37,047 nucleotides of DNA from a virus. The translations under genes and the position numbers were made by a program. Shown one piece after another: positions 26,657 to 35,566 of this stretch (positions are counted from its first letter, which is position 1; each line of letters begins with the position of its first letter). The stretch lies in IMG/VR virus record IMGVR_UViG_3300006051_000003, positions 1-37,047 of that record. One strand, written 5' to 3'. Under the pieces are notes generated by a model that saw nothing but the letters and a program-made list of their open reading frames with translations, was not told where the DNA came from and did not search any database.

Positions 26657-28101
26657 TGCGTATCGAACTGAGCGGCTTTGCGCCTGACGTCGACCCAGCA
26701 ACGCCGGGTGTCATCACGGACTGCGACGCCTTGATCCCGACCGCAAAAGGCATGTCCGCGGCGAACACGCCTGCGTCTGCCATGTTCCCGCCGCTCAGCA
26801 ATGCGCCGCGCAGTGCCTTTGTGGCGGAACTTCTGGATGGGTCGAAGCGCACGCTGGTCGCGACTCAGAGCGAGATCGTCGAGGCCGTGGCTGGCGCATG
26901 GGTCGACCGGTCGCGAGGCGGCGGGTACACGGGCACCAACCGCACCCGGTTCACGGTGTTCGGCAACGCGGTCCTCAGTACCAACCGGGCAGAGTCGATC
27001 CAGCAGTCGTTGCCTGGCGGTGGCTTCACTGACATTGCCGGGTCACCTCAGGCCCTTGTGTTGGTGGCCGCCTCGGGCTTCGTGCTGGCCTTCAACATCA
27101 ACGGCATGACGCTCGGCGATCAGGCTGACGGCTGGGGCTGCTCGGCGCTGCGCAACCAGACCGACTGGACGCCCGCCGCTGCCACGCAGTGTGTCGCTGG
27201 CCGCCTGCTGGACAGCCCGGGCCCGATCCGTGCCGCAGCGGCGCTGGGCGGCGACGTGGTGGCCTACAAGCCGACCAGCATGTACCTCGGCCGCTACGTC
27301 GGGCCTCCGCTCGTGTGGCAGTGGACACGCGTCCCGGGCGACATCGGGTGCTCTGGCGCCGAGTCGGTCGTGACGGTCGGCACTCGGCACTTTTTCATCG
27401 GCCAGGACGATATTTACCTCTTCGACGGCACGGTGCCGAAGTCCATCGGGGCGCCGATTCGGGAGTGGTTCTTCGCCAACCTGTCGAACATCAACCGGGA
27501 CAAGATTCTGGGTGTCGCTGACCTCGCTCGCGATCTCGTCTACTGGTACTACCCGAGCGTGAACTCGTCCAATGGCGCGATCGACTCGTGTCTGGTCTAC
27601 AACATCAAGCGCGACCGGTGGGGGAAGTGGGCGGTGCCGGTGCAGGCGGTCGTGCAGTACTCAAGCGGCCAAATCACCTACGACACGGTCGGCACGTTGT
27701 TCGCGACCTATGACGACCTGCCAGACATCGCTTATGACTCCCCGTTCTGGATCGCGGATCAGACGATCCCCGGCGTCTTCATCGGGAACTCGCTCTACTC
27801 CCTGACTGGCGCGCCGGGCGCCTCGTTTGCGCTAACCGGCGACTACGGGGACATCACCGAGTATTCGATGCTGCGCCGCGTGACGCCGCGCTATCTGATC
27901 AACCCGACAGGCGCGACCTGCACCAATCAGTACCGCTTGACGCTCGGTAACGCACCGACCGTCGACCAGACCGCGCAGCTTTCCCGCGGTCGCTTCGACT
28001 TTCGTCGCTCCTGCCGCTGGCACCGACTGCGGATCCAGCAGCAGGGCCCATGCACGATCAACGGTCTGGACATCGACCTGCAGGCGAGTGGCCGCGAATG
28101 A
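26656..28101 (+). CDS. Tail hub/stopper protein, beta-propeller type (P22 gp10-like)
   Basis: The 481-residue protein is beta-rich with repeated blade-like segments. They include LVATQSEIVEAVAGAWVDRS, DVVAYKPTSMYLGRYVGPP, HFFIGQDDIYLFDGTVPKSIGAPIREWFF and LVYNIKRDRWGKWAVPV. This pattern, and the place after the adaptor, fit the packaged-DNA stabilisation protein or tail hub of short-tailed phages. It closes the portal channel and anchors fibres or needle. Structural class is inferred from pattern and position. Confidence 0.8.
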   Translation: MRIELSGFAPDVDPATPGVITDCDALIPTAKGMSAANTPASAMFPPLSNAPRSAFVAELLDGSKRTLVATQSEIVEAVAGAWVDRSRGGGYTGTNRTRFTVFGNAVLSTNRAESIQQSLPGGGFTDIAGSPQALVLVAASGFVLAFNINGMTLGDQADGWGCSALRNQTDWTPAAATQCVAGRLLDSPGPIRAAAALGGDVVAYKPTSMYLGRYVGPPLVWQWTRVPGDIGCSGAESVVTVGTRHFFIGQDDIYLFDGTVPKSIGAPIREWFFANLSNINRDKILGVADLARDLVYWYYPSVNSSNGAIDSCLVYNIKRDRWGKWAVPVQAVVQYSSGQITYDTVGTLFATYDDLPDIAYDSPFWIADQTIPGVFIGNSLYSLTGAPGASFALTGDYGDITEYSMLRRVTPRYLINPTGATCTNQYRLTLGNAPTVDQTAQLSRGRFDFRRSCRWHRLRIQQQGPCTINGLDIDLQASGRE

Positions 28102-28403
28102 GACTCCAGGCGAACCCCTACCTGCCGGATGACCTTCCAGGGCTGGTGCGACAGCTCGACACCCTCTATCGCCAGATCGCGACGCAGCTCAACCAATCCA
28201 GCGAAGGTCTGATCTCGGCCGTTACCAACGCCAACACTGCAGCGCCTGTGGCTGGCACATGGACGCAAGGCGATTTCGTGCGCAACAGCCAGCCGGGCGA
28301 GCTCGGCGTGATGGGCTCTAAGTACCTCGTCTTCGGCTGGTCGTGCGTCGCCTCTGGAACACCCGGCACGTGGGTGCCGCTTCGACTCTCTACGGGGAAC
28401 TGA
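28098..28403 (+). CDS. Small tail-associated protein, 101 aa
   Basis: The N-terminal helix (LPDDLPGLVRQLDTLYRQIATQLNQSSEG) is followed by a beta-rich block: PVAGTWTQGDFVRNSQPGELG, KYLVFGWSCVASGTPGTWVP. The block occurs in many phage tail or fibre attachment proteins. It should be part of the tail hub or needle region. It overlaps both neighbours by 4 and 1 bp. Confidence 0.75.
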   Translation: MRLQANPYLPDDLPGLVRQLDTLYRQIATQLNQSSEGLISAVTNANTAAPVAGTWTQGDFVRNSQPGELGVMGSKYLVFGWSCVASGTPGTWVPLRLSTGN

Positions 28404-28804
28404 TGGACTCCATCCTGATCCACCCGGACAGCCTCCGCGCTGTCTGGCCGGACGTGCGTGCCGGTCTCGAAACAATGCCGAAAGACGACTGGATCGTCGA
28501 GGACGTCTATCACGCGATCAAATCCGGTGCGGCGGCGCTGTACCTGGGCCAGAACGAATCCGGGTTTTGCGGGTTCCTCGTTCTGCAGAAGCTGCTCGGC
28601 GAGTTCAGTCGAGATCCGATCTTGCACTGCTGGCTCGCCTACAACCACGGCGAAGGCGAGATCTACGACAAGGCGCTTGAGTTCCTGAAGGCGCAGGCGC
28701 GGCAGATGGGCGCCAAGCGCCTCACGTTCGGCAGTCCGCGGCCCGGCTGGGGTAAGCGGTATACCTGCAAAACCGCCACTTACGAAATTCCTTTGGAGGA
28801 CTGA
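28403..28804 (+). CDS. GNAT-like protein in the virion cluster
   Basis: The 133-residue protein shows a GNAT-fold pattern: DDWIVEDVYHAIKSGAAALYLG, GFCGFLVLQKLLGEF, then LHCWLAYNHGEGEIYDKALEFLKAQARQMGAKRLTFGSPR and GWGKRYTCKTATYEI. Proteins of this kind are regularly encoded among the ejection proteins of podophages. Whether it acetylates anything is unknown; no clear acetyl-CoA pyrophosphate loop is obvious. Position suggests a virion or injected protein. Confidence 0.7.
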   Translation: MDSILIHPDSLRAVWPDVRAGLETMPKDDWIVEDVYHAIKSGAAALYLGQNESGFCGFLVLQKLLGEFSRDPILHCWLAYNHGEGEIYDKALEFLKAQARQMGAKRLTFGSPRPGWGKRYTCKTATYEIPLED

Positions 28805-28806
28805 TT

Positions 28807-30015
28807 ATGTCCAGCGGCGGCGGCAAGACCCAGACGCAGACTACGACCAACGATCCGCCAGCATGGGCAGTGCCGTATTTTCGGCAGGGCCTGACGATGG
28901 CGTCGAACGTGGCGAACCAGCCATTCCAGGCATACGGCGGGCCACTCGCTGCCGGACAGACCTACGACCAACAGGCGGCCGGCAACATCGTTCGACAGAA
29001 CGCGCTAGGCGGGTCGGCGGTCCTGGATGCCGGTTCGGGCTACGTGTCCAGCCTGATGGGCGGTGGGCAGCAGTTCAATCAGCAGCGCAACGCCTACGAG
29101 GGTGCGACCACTGGCACGAACGCCTACGCAGGACAGAACCCTTATCTCGACAACATGGTCAGCGCGGCGTCGCGCGACGTGACCGACGCCTACACCAAGA
29201 GCACGGTCCCGAACATGCTTGCGCAGTTCCAGTCTGGCGGTGCGTTCGGCGGCACAGCAATGGCGGACGCGATGTCGCAATCGCAGCAGGACTTGGCCGG
29301 CCGTCTGGGTGATCTGAACAACCAGTTCCGGTTCCAGGACTACACCACGCAGCAGCAGCTCGCCGAAAGCGCGCTGGGCCGGCAGCAGGCTGATCTCGCC
29401 CGCAACGCCTCGCTCAACGACTCCTATCTCGGCCGTGTCCAGACCGGATGGGACAACGACCAGGCGCGGCGTCTCAGTGCAGCCGGCCTTGCGCCGCAGC
29501 TCGACCAGGCGCGCTACTACGGCGCCAATCAGCTCGCCCAGCAGGGCATGCAGCAGCAGCTCACCAATCAGGCGGGAATCGATGCGCAGTACGACGAGTT
29601 CATGCGGCAGCAGGGCTGGTCGCAGCAGCAGCTGCAGTCGCTCGCCAACACCCTTGGAACGGTGCAGGGCGGCAGTGCATCGCAGAACGTGGCGAACCCG
29701 AACTACCGCAGCGCAGGCCAGAACGCACTGACGGCCGCGGCGATCGTGGCCTCGATCTGGTCTGACGAGGATGCCAAGACCGACAAGAAGCCGATGGATC
29801 CAGACAAGGCGCTGCAGGCGATTCGCGCGATGCCGGTCGACACCTGGCGCTATCACGGCGACACGGAACAGCACGCCGGCACGTACTCGCAGGACTTCTA
29901 CAAGGCCCTGGGCATGGAGCCCAAGGAACAGATCAATTCCATCGACATGTTCGGTGCGCTCGCTGGTGCGATGCAGGCGCTCGACAAGAAGATCAACAAA
30001 GGGGCGAAGGCATGA
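28807..30015 (+). CDS. DNA-ejection/internal virion protein with S74-like C-terminal segment
   Basis: The 402-residue protein is Gln/Ala/Asn-rich and helical (about 100-300, e.g. QSQQDLAGRLGDLNNQFRFQDY), like injected proteins. Its last 80 residues read IWSDEDAKTDKKPMDPDKALQAI, MPVDTWRYHGDTEQHAGTYSQDF and NSIDMFGALAGAMQALDK. This resembles the intramolecular chaperone (peptidase S74) domain of tail fibres. That combination is known in podophage internal proteins. It precedes two further ejection genes and overlaps the next by 4 bp. Confidence 0.75.
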   Translation: MSSGGGKTQTQTTTNDPPAWAVPYFRQGLTMASNVANQPFQAYGGPLAAGQTYDQQAAGNIVRQNALGGSAVLDAGSGYVSSLMGGGQQFNQQRNAYEGATTGTNAYAGQNPYLDNMVSAASRDVTDAYTKSTVPNMLAQFQSGGAFGGTAMADAMSQSQQDLAGRLGDLNNQFRFQDYTTQQQLAESALGRQQADLARNASLNDSYLGRVQTGWDNDQARRLSAAGLAPQLDQARYYGANQLAQQGMQQQLTNQAGIDAQYDEFMRQQGWSQQQLQSLANTLGTVQGGSASQNVANPNYRSAGQNALTAAAIVASIWSDEDAKTDKKPMDPDKALQAIRAMPVDTWRYHGDTEQHAGTYSQDFYKALGMEPKEQINSIDMFGALAGAMQALDKKINKGAKA

Positions 30016-30431
30016 ACGGAATGGGCGCAATGGGCGGCATGGACCCGCAGATGATGCAGATGATGGCGATGCTGCAGCAGCGTGGGGGCCAGAGTGGCGG
30101 CATGCCGGGCATGGGAATGCCAGGGGCGCCGAGTGGTCAGCAGGGCATGCAAGGTGGGTTCGGCAGCATGCAGTCCATGAGCCAGCAGATGCCACAGATT
30201 CCGGAGCCGGCGCCGCCCCCGGTCGCGAACCTGGGGCTCTCGCCGGGCGCCAGCACGCAGCAGTTCGGTCAAGGCATGCCGCAGTACACCCCCGAGCCCT
30301 CGCCGCTGCAGCAGCAGTTCGCGGCGCAGCAGCAGATGACCCAGCCCCCGCAGAGTGGCATGCGCAACTGGTGGGACAAGAACCAGGGCAACGTGTCGCA
30401 GGGTCTGTTCGCCCTCTCCAACATCCTCTGA
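30012..30431 (+). CDS. Met/Gln/Gly/Pro-rich low-complexity virion protein
   Basis: The 139-residue protein is dominated by Met, Gly, Gln and Pro (MNGMGAMGGMDPQMMQMMAM, then QQMPQIPEPAPPPV). It ends with a more ordered helix (GMRNWWDKNQGNVSQGLFALSNIL). It lies between two ejection proteins. Low-complexity proteins of this type occur among injected proteins and may be flexible linkers. No family can be named. Confidence 0.7.
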   Translation: MNGMGAMGGMDPQMMQMMAMLQQRGGQSGGMPGMGMPGAPSGQQGMQGGFGSMQSMSQQMPQIPEPAPPPVANLGLSPGASTQQFGQGMPQYTPEPSPLQQQFAAQQQMTQPPQSGMRNWWDKNQGNVSQGLFALSNIL

Positions 30432-30440
30432 GGACGCCTG

Positions 30441-32099
30441 ATGGCAACCTTTCTCGGGTTCCCCGTAGCGGGTACTGCGGCGACAGCGTCGGCAATGGGT
30501 GGGCTGATCCCGAAGGAATCATGGCGCGCGCGCGCGGCGAGCCGCTTCCTCCCCGGCGCCTCCGGCATGTCTGCGGAAGATCGCGACGCGATGATGCGGC
30601 AGGGCCTTCTGGGCTTGGCTGCTGGCATGGCATCGACTGGCGGCCAGGGCATTGGCGCAGCGATTGGCAACGGCCTGCAGTCGGGCCTGATGTCGCTCAA
30701 CAGCGGCGCGCAGAACCTGCAGGAGCAGCGCTATAGGCAGCAGATGATCGATCGCCAGCTTGGTGACCCTGCAGGTTTGCGCGAGTTCAACGCGATGACG
30801 GACGGCCTCAGCGATGAGGAAAAAGCCGATGCCCGACGCGTCCGGCTTGGCCTGAAAGGTCGGGCAACTTCGGCCGGCGTCGGGTTCGAGACGTGGACGG
30901 ATGCGAACGGCATCCCGCGGCCGGCGCGCAAGGACCCGCGTGGTGACGGCGCCTACGAGGTCTACTACGAGGAAGAGGGGCGATGGATCCCGCTCGGTGC
31001 TGCTCAGGGGGGTGCGCGTACACCTGCACAGCAGCCTGCTTTCGCGACACCGCCCTTCAGCGGCATTGGTTCCGACGTCGTGCCGATCTTCGAGGCACTG
31101 CGCCCGGCAGTCGAGCGCGCGGAGAGCGGTGGCAATCCGAATGCAGTGTCTCCAGCGGGCGCAATGGGCCGCATGCAGGTCATGCCCGGCACCGCTCGCG
31201 ATCCCGGTTTCGGTGTCCAGCCGGCCCGGGACAGCTCGGACGCTGAACTGACCCGCACGGGTGAGCAGTACCTGCAGGCCATGCTGAGTCGGTACGCCGA
31301 CCCTCGCGCAGCACTGGCCGCTTACAACTGGGGTCCGGGCAACGTCGACAAGGCGTTGCAGGCCTCTGGCGGCAACGTGGAGGCGATGCTGCAGTCGGCC
31401 CCAGCGGAAACGCAGGCCTACGTGCCGCGCGTGCTGGGTTACGCACAGGCGTCTGTGCCGGCAGGGCTGGGACGTGGCCGCACGAAGGAGCAGGAGGCCG
31501 CTGCGGTCGCGAACGCCAGCACGAACGCGACACGCGCCGCAGAACTGCAGTACCTGCCCACCGAACTGGGCATGCGCGCGGATGCGGCTGTCGATCAGGC
31601 CGGCCGCAGTACGCTGGCAACTGAAACGGCCAAGTCCGCTGCTGCAGCCCAATCGAGCCTGCCGAAGGCGATTCAGCAGGCAGACGAGGCGCTGGACACG
31701 ATCGACAAGCTTGCGAATCACCCCGGCCTCGGGATCATCACCGGCATGTCGGGCCTCGCTGACCCGCGCAACTATCTCCGCGGCACGGATGCGCAGGGGG
31801 CGCAGGCGCTCAACCAGCAGATTCAGGGGCAAGTGTTCCTGCAGGCGTTCGAAAGCCTGAAGGGTGGCGGTCAGATCACCGAAGTGGAAGGCGCCAAGGC
31901 AGAAGCCGCGAAGGCACGACTCAACACACGCCAGAGCGAGGCCGACTACAAGCAGGCGCTGCAGGACTTGCGCGAGGTCATAGAAACCGGTCGTCAGCGT
32001 GCACTGCGCGAGGCAGGCCGGTCGCAACAGGCACCTGCGGCTCAGCCGGGGCCGGCGCGCCGCCTCCGCTACAACCCCGCCACCGGGAGCCTGGAATGA
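30441..32099 (+). CDS. DNA-ejection protein with lytic transglycosylase (SLT) domain
   Basis: The 552-residue protein has a Gly/Ala-rich N-terminus, then an SLT domain at about 215-330. The catalytic Glu is E228 in VERAESGGNPNAVSPAGAMG, followed by MQVMPGTARDPG and LAAYNWGPG (292-300). A long helical C-terminus follows (about 350-540). In short-tailed phages such proteins are injected and open the peptidoglycan layer so DNA can enter the cell. It overlaps the next gene by 4 bp. Confidence 0.88.
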   Translation: MATFLGFPVAGTAATASAMGGLIPKESWRARAASRFLPGASGMSAEDRDAMMRQGLLGLAAGMASTGGQGIGAAIGNGLQSGLMSLNSGAQNLQEQRYRQQMIDRQLGDPAGLREFNAMTDGLSDEEKADARRVRLGLKGRATSAGVGFETWTDANGIPRPARKDPRGDGAYEVYYEEEGRWIPLGAAQGGARTPAQQPAFATPPFSGIGSDVVPIFEALRPAVERAESGGNPNAVSPAGAMGRMQVMPGTARDPGFGVQPARDSSDAELTRTGEQYLQAMLSRYADPRAALAAYNWGPGNVDKALQASGGNVEAMLQSAPAETQAYVPRVLGYAQASVPAGLGRGRTKEQEAAAVANASTNATRAAELQYLPTELGMRADAAVDQAGRSTLATETAKSAAAAQSSLPKAIQQADEALDTIDKLANHPGLGIITGMSGLADPRNYLRGTDAQGAQALNQQIQGQVFLQAFESLKGGGQITEVEGAKAEAAKARLNTRQSEADYKQALQDLREVIETGRQRALREAGRSQQAPAAQPGPARRLRYNPATGSLE

Positions 32100-34213
32100 T
32101 CGAGGTCGAGCTCCCGGACGGCACCGTCGCCGAGTTCCCGGACGGCACGCCCAATGACGTGATCCAGCGCGTACTGGCGCAGCAGTTCGGCGGACCTCAG
32201 CAGCCTGTCGCGCCCGAAGTCCCGATCACCGACCTCCCTGCCGTGCGCGCATCGCTGGCGCCGGAGGACAAATCGGACTGGAGCTGGCCGGAGCGCCCGA
32301 ATAGCGGCCTGATCGACTACGCACGCGTGATCCGCCCCGAGCTCGCCGACGTGCCGGACCAGCAACTGGCATCCGCCATCCGACAGGCCGGATACCCCGA
32401 CATGCCTGCTGACGAGTTCTACCGTCAGACGGGCTACGGCGACCGGTTCGGGTATGACACGAGCGTGCCGAGCGCGGCCGATGGGATGAGCGGGCTGCAG
32501 CGTTTGCTTGCAGGCGCTGGCAAGTCGTTCGTGGACACCGCGCAAGGACTGAGGCAAGCGGGCACCGACGCGGCTTTCGGGCTCGCGCGCGGCATGGCGG
32601 GCAGAAACGAATTCCGCCAGGCGCTGCGCCAGCAGCAGGCTCCCATCCAGCAGCGTCAAACGGACGAAGCGACCGACCGACGCGTCGTGGATGCGGCGCT
32701 CATGGACACCGGGGCAGGGATCACCGGAAACGTGGCTGGCACGCTTGCGCAGCTGTTGGGGCCGGGGTATCTCGCGCGTGGCACAGGTGCAGCGGCAGCG
32801 TTGCTTCCGCGAACGGCTGTCGGGAACATTGCGCAGGGCGCGGCGCTTGGCGCGGCACAGCCTGTCGCGGAGGGTGATAGCCGGGCTATGAACGCCGGTC
32901 TGGGCGGCCTTCTTGGCGGTGCAGGCTACGCGGCAACGGCTGTTCCGGGCGCCATCGCGCGGCAGGTCGGGCAGCTGTCGCCGGCCATCTCGCATGGCAT
33001 GCAGGAGCGCGCCGCGGCGCAGGTGATCGAGCAGTTCGCCACTGACCCGGCAGCTGTGCGTGTCGCCGCCGCTAATCCCGTGACGCTCGTTCCGGGATCG
33101 ATGCCGACCTTGGCCGAAGCGAGCGGCGACGTCGGGCTGGCCGGGCTGCAACGCACCTTGGCGAATACCCCGGAGTTCGGTGCCGACCTGTTCCAGCGGC
33201 AGCAAGCGAACAACGCGGCGCGCGTGCGGTCGATCGAGTCTGGGTTCGGTGGCGCAGACGATGCTGCAGCGACCGGTATCCGACAGTCGGCCAACGCTCG
33301 CGCCGGCCGTATGCTGCGCCCCGTGGAGGGCGTCCCACTGGAGAACAAGCAACCGATCGCCGACACCATCGACAAACTGCTCGAGCGTCACAGGGCCAAG
33401 CCCGCGGTCCGCGCCGCGCTGGAAGAGGTGAAATCCGAGCTCGGCAACGTTGCCACGGTGGGAGACGCGCACGGCCTGCGCCAGTACATCGGGCAGCTGA
33501 TGGGCGGCAACATCGAGGGCAAGGCGAGCGGCAAACTGGCACAGTTCGAACTGGGCACGGTGCGCGGCGTCCTGGACCGTCAGATGCGGCAGGCGTTTCC
33601 GGAATGGGGCGACTTTCTGCGCGGCCACCGGGAAGCCATGAAGCAGGCTGACCAGGCGACCATTGGTGCCGACCTGCTGGCGACCGGGCGCGCGGTCCGT
33701 GAGTCGACGGGCGATCCGGTACTGCAGCCCGCGAGCTTTGCGCGTGCAGCCAACCGTGTGGACCGCCCTCTCAATCGATCGCAGCGGATGAAGTTCGCCT
33801 CGCTGACAGATGCGCAGCGAGAGACGATCGACACGGTACGACGGGATCTGGAGCGCCAGGCGCGCGCGCAGACGGACGGCAAGGCGATCGGGTCAAACAC
33901 CGTGCAAAACGCGATCGGCGGGAACACGCTGCAGAGCGCGGCCGGCCCGGTGGGCGCGGCGATGGTCGAGCCGGTCAGCGGCGTGGCGATGCTGGCGATC
34001 AACCAGCTGCGCAAGACTTACGGCGAACGGACGATGGCCGTCGTGCAGGAGGTGATGCTGGATCCCGCACGCGCGAACGAAGTGCTGGGGCGTCTGCCAT
34101 CTCGTCAGCGCCGCGCTGCGATGTCAGCGATACGGCAGCTTCCGAAGGCGAGCGGGCTCGCCGTCCGCGCAGCTACGCCTAGTGTCCTCCAGGGCGGCGA
34201 GCTCGATCGCTGA
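32096..34213 (+). CDS. Large DNA-ejection (internal virion) protein
   Basis: The 705-residue protein begins with IEVELPDGTVAEFPDGTPND and IQRVLAQQFGG, a short domain also seen at the start of other podophage ejection proteins. Long Ala/Gly/Arg-rich helical regions follow (about 140-250 and 320-690), with a hydrophobic Gly/Ala-rich stretch near 255-290 that could insert into membranes. Size, composition and place after the SLT protein fit a large injected protein. The 3' end overlaps the antisense gene at 34124-34417 by 90 bp. Confidence 0.8.
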   Translation: MIEVELPDGTVAEFPDGTPNDVIQRVLAQQFGGPQQPVAPEVPITDLPAVRASLAPEDKSDWSWPERPNSGLIDYARVIRPELADVPDQQLASAIRQAGYPDMPADEFYRQTGYGDRFGYDTSVPSAADGMSGLQRLLAGAGKSFVDTAQGLRQAGTDAAFGLARGMAGRNEFRQALRQQQAPIQQRQTDEATDRRVVDAALMDTGAGITGNVAGTLAQLLGPGYLARGTGAAAALLPRTAVGNIAQGAALGAAQPVAEGDSRAMNAGLGGLLGGAGYAATAVPGAIARQVGQLSPAISHGMQERAAAQVIEQFATDPAAVRVAAANPVTLVPGSMPTLAEASGDVGLAGLQRTLANTPEFGADLFQRQQANNAARVRSIESGFGGADDAAATGIRQSANARAGRMLRPVEGVPLENKQPIADTIDKLLERHRAKPAVRAALEEVKSELGNVATVGDAHGLRQYIGQLMGGNIEGKASGKLAQFELGTVRGVLDRQMRQAFPEWGDFLRGHREAMKQADQATIGADLLATGRAVRESTGDPVLQPASFARAANRVDRPLNRSQRMKFASLTDAQRETIDTVRRDLERQARAQTDGKAIGSNTVQNAIGGNTLQSAAGPVGAAMVEPVSGVAMLAINQLRKTYGERTMAVVQEVMLDPARANEVLGRLPSRQRRAAMSAIRQLPKASGLAVRAATPSVLQGGELDR

Positions 34214-34417
34214 ATTTGTGCCGCCCGCGCCGTCGAACCCAGGACCGTAGTCAGGCCTGCGGTTGACGCGCTCCTTGAAAAGAAAGTCGACGACTCGGTT
34301 TTTCGGAAGCTTCTTGTACGCCCAGCGCAGGCCCTTGATCACGACGTAGAAGTAGGCGACCGCGCCGATTATCGCGAGCACCGGCTTCAGCAACACCGCC
34401 CACTGCCACGATTCCAT
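34124..34417 (-). CDS. Antisense small membrane protein between ejection and fibre genes
   Basis: The 97-residue leftward protein starts MESWQWAVLLKPVLAIIGAV, with one hydrophobic helix (about 7-31). A basic, juxtamembrane segment follows (RWAYKKLPKNRVVDFLFKERVNRRPD), then a Gly-rich tail. ATG 34417 is preceded by GGGGTGGTG; GTG 34423 is an alternative. It is the only gene in the late region on this strand. It overlaps the end of the ejection gene tail to tail, and a hairpin lies directly upstream. I infer an added (moron-type) gene expressed independently of the late operon. Confidence 0.65.
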   Translation of the reverse strand: MESWQWAVLLKPVLAIIGAVAYFYVVIKGLRWAYKKLPKNRVVDFLFKERVNRRPDYGPGFDGAGGTNSAIELAALEDTRRSCADGEPARLRKLPYR

Positions 34418-34426
34418 CACCACCCC

Positions 34427-34448
34427 AAGCCCCGCCCAGTGCGGGGTT
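34427..34448. terminator. Hairpin between ejection and tail-fibre genes
   Basis: AGCCCCGC (34428-34435) pairs with GCGGGGTT (34441-34448) over 8 bp (one G-T), loop CCAGT, followed by CGTCATTTTC. It could be a weak terminator for the rightward late transcript or part of the control region of the antisense gene. The T run is poor, so termination is uncertain. Confidence 0.45.
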
Positions 34449-34471
34449 CGTCATTTTCTGGAGCATAGCGA

Positions 34472-35566
34472 ATGCCCGTCCCTAACGCGATGTCCGACCT
34501 GTCCCAGCTGCCGGGCTCCAATTACCCGGTCGGCAGCGAGGCGATCGGCAACAACCTGGACAACTACCTGCGCGCGCACGGAGCGCTGATCAAGCAATCC
34601 AGCTCGCTCGCATCCGCGACGATGCCCTCTGGCTCAACAGTCAACGTATCGCTTGCTGACGGAGAATGCGTGACTGTGACGGGAAGCGCCACTATCAGCA
34701 GCCTCGGGGTGGGCTTTAATGGGTGCAAACGTGAGCTTCGATTCACGGGCAACGCTGTGCTTCTGCACTCTAGCGCGCTTAGTTTGCCTGAGTCTCGAGA
34801 CATCACCACATTCCCAGGGCAAACCCACACATTCCGATGCATTGGCCCGAATTCTTGGGCGCTGGTAAGCACTTCGTTGCCATCCGGTTTCCTCAATTCC
34901 TGGTCCGGCATCGACCCCAGCAGCAAGGAGAATGCCCTCGGTTACACGCCTGTCCGGCAGACAGGGGCCAGCCGAATCGATATCGGTTATGACGGGGTCG
35001 GACTTGTCTGGCTCCTAAATACAGATAACCAGGGGCGTATCGCCATGAAGGATGCGGTTGACCTGCTTCTTTCAGGAAAGGCAAATTTGAGCGGGGCCAA
35101 TTTCAGTGGGAATGTGTCTGCAACCGCCCCGATTACCACCACAGGTTCCGCAGCTGGGCTTGTTTTTGGATCACGAAACTCGGCCGCAATCTGGGAGTGG
35201 TCCGCGACGTCCGCAGGCGTTGATCTGTTCCTAGGCGGCTCAGGATCCAAGCTCTACGTCGACCCTTCAGGCAACTTCTTCGCCTCTGGCGATGTCACCG
35301 GATATTCCGACGCCAAGCTGAAAAAGAACGTGCGTCCGATTACCGGCGCACTGGACATGGTGATGCAACTGCAGGGTGTCCGCTACGAGAAGGACGGCAA
35401 GGAGTCGATGGGCTGGATTGCGCAGCAGTTCGGCGAGGTTGTGCCGGAACTGCGTCACATCGACGGGAACGGGACGCAGGCGATTGCATACGGCAATAGC
35501 GCCGCGCTGCTGGGCGAGGCGATCAAGGAGCTGGCGAAGATCGTCCGTTCACAGAGGGCTGCGTAA
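34472..35566 (+). CDS. Tail fibre with S74 self-cleaving chaperone domain
   Basis: The 364-residue protein has an N-terminal attachment part (MSDLSQLPGSNYPVGSEAIG), Ser/Thr/Gly-rich strands in the middle and an S74 domain from about residue 275. There GYSDAKLKKNVRPITGALDMVM holds the Ser-Lys catalytic pair, followed by YEKDGKESMGWIAQQFGEVVPEL and EAIKELAKIV. S74 domains drive trimer folding and then cut themselves off. Base use from about 34600 to 35200 is visibly richer in A/T than in neighbouring genes, a sign of exchange of the receptor-binding part. Confidence 0.88.
   Translation: MPVPNAMSDLSQLPGSNYPVGSEAIGNNLDNYLRAHGALIKQSSSLASATMPSGSTVNVSLADGECVTVTGSATISSLGVGFNGCKRELRFTGNAVLLHSSALSLPESRDITTFPGQTHTFRCIGPNSWALVSTSLPSGFLNSWSGIDPSSKENALGYTPVRQTGASRIDIGYDGVGLVWLLNTDNQGRIAMKDAVDLLLSGKANLSGANFSGNVSATAPITTTGSAAGLVFGSRNSAAIWEWSATSAGVDLFLGGSGSKLYVDPSGNFFASGDVTGYSDAKLKKNVRPITGALDMVMQLQGVRYEKDGKESMGWIAQQFGEVVPELRHIDGNGTQAIAYGNSAALLGEAIKELAKIVRSQRAA

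Noticed and set aside
29005-33628. Several long leftward frames (29005-30633, 30519-32027, 32069-33628) opposite the ejection genes
   Set aside because: The rightward frames contain an SLT domain and typical ejection-protein features, and the leftward ones have only shadow-like composition.
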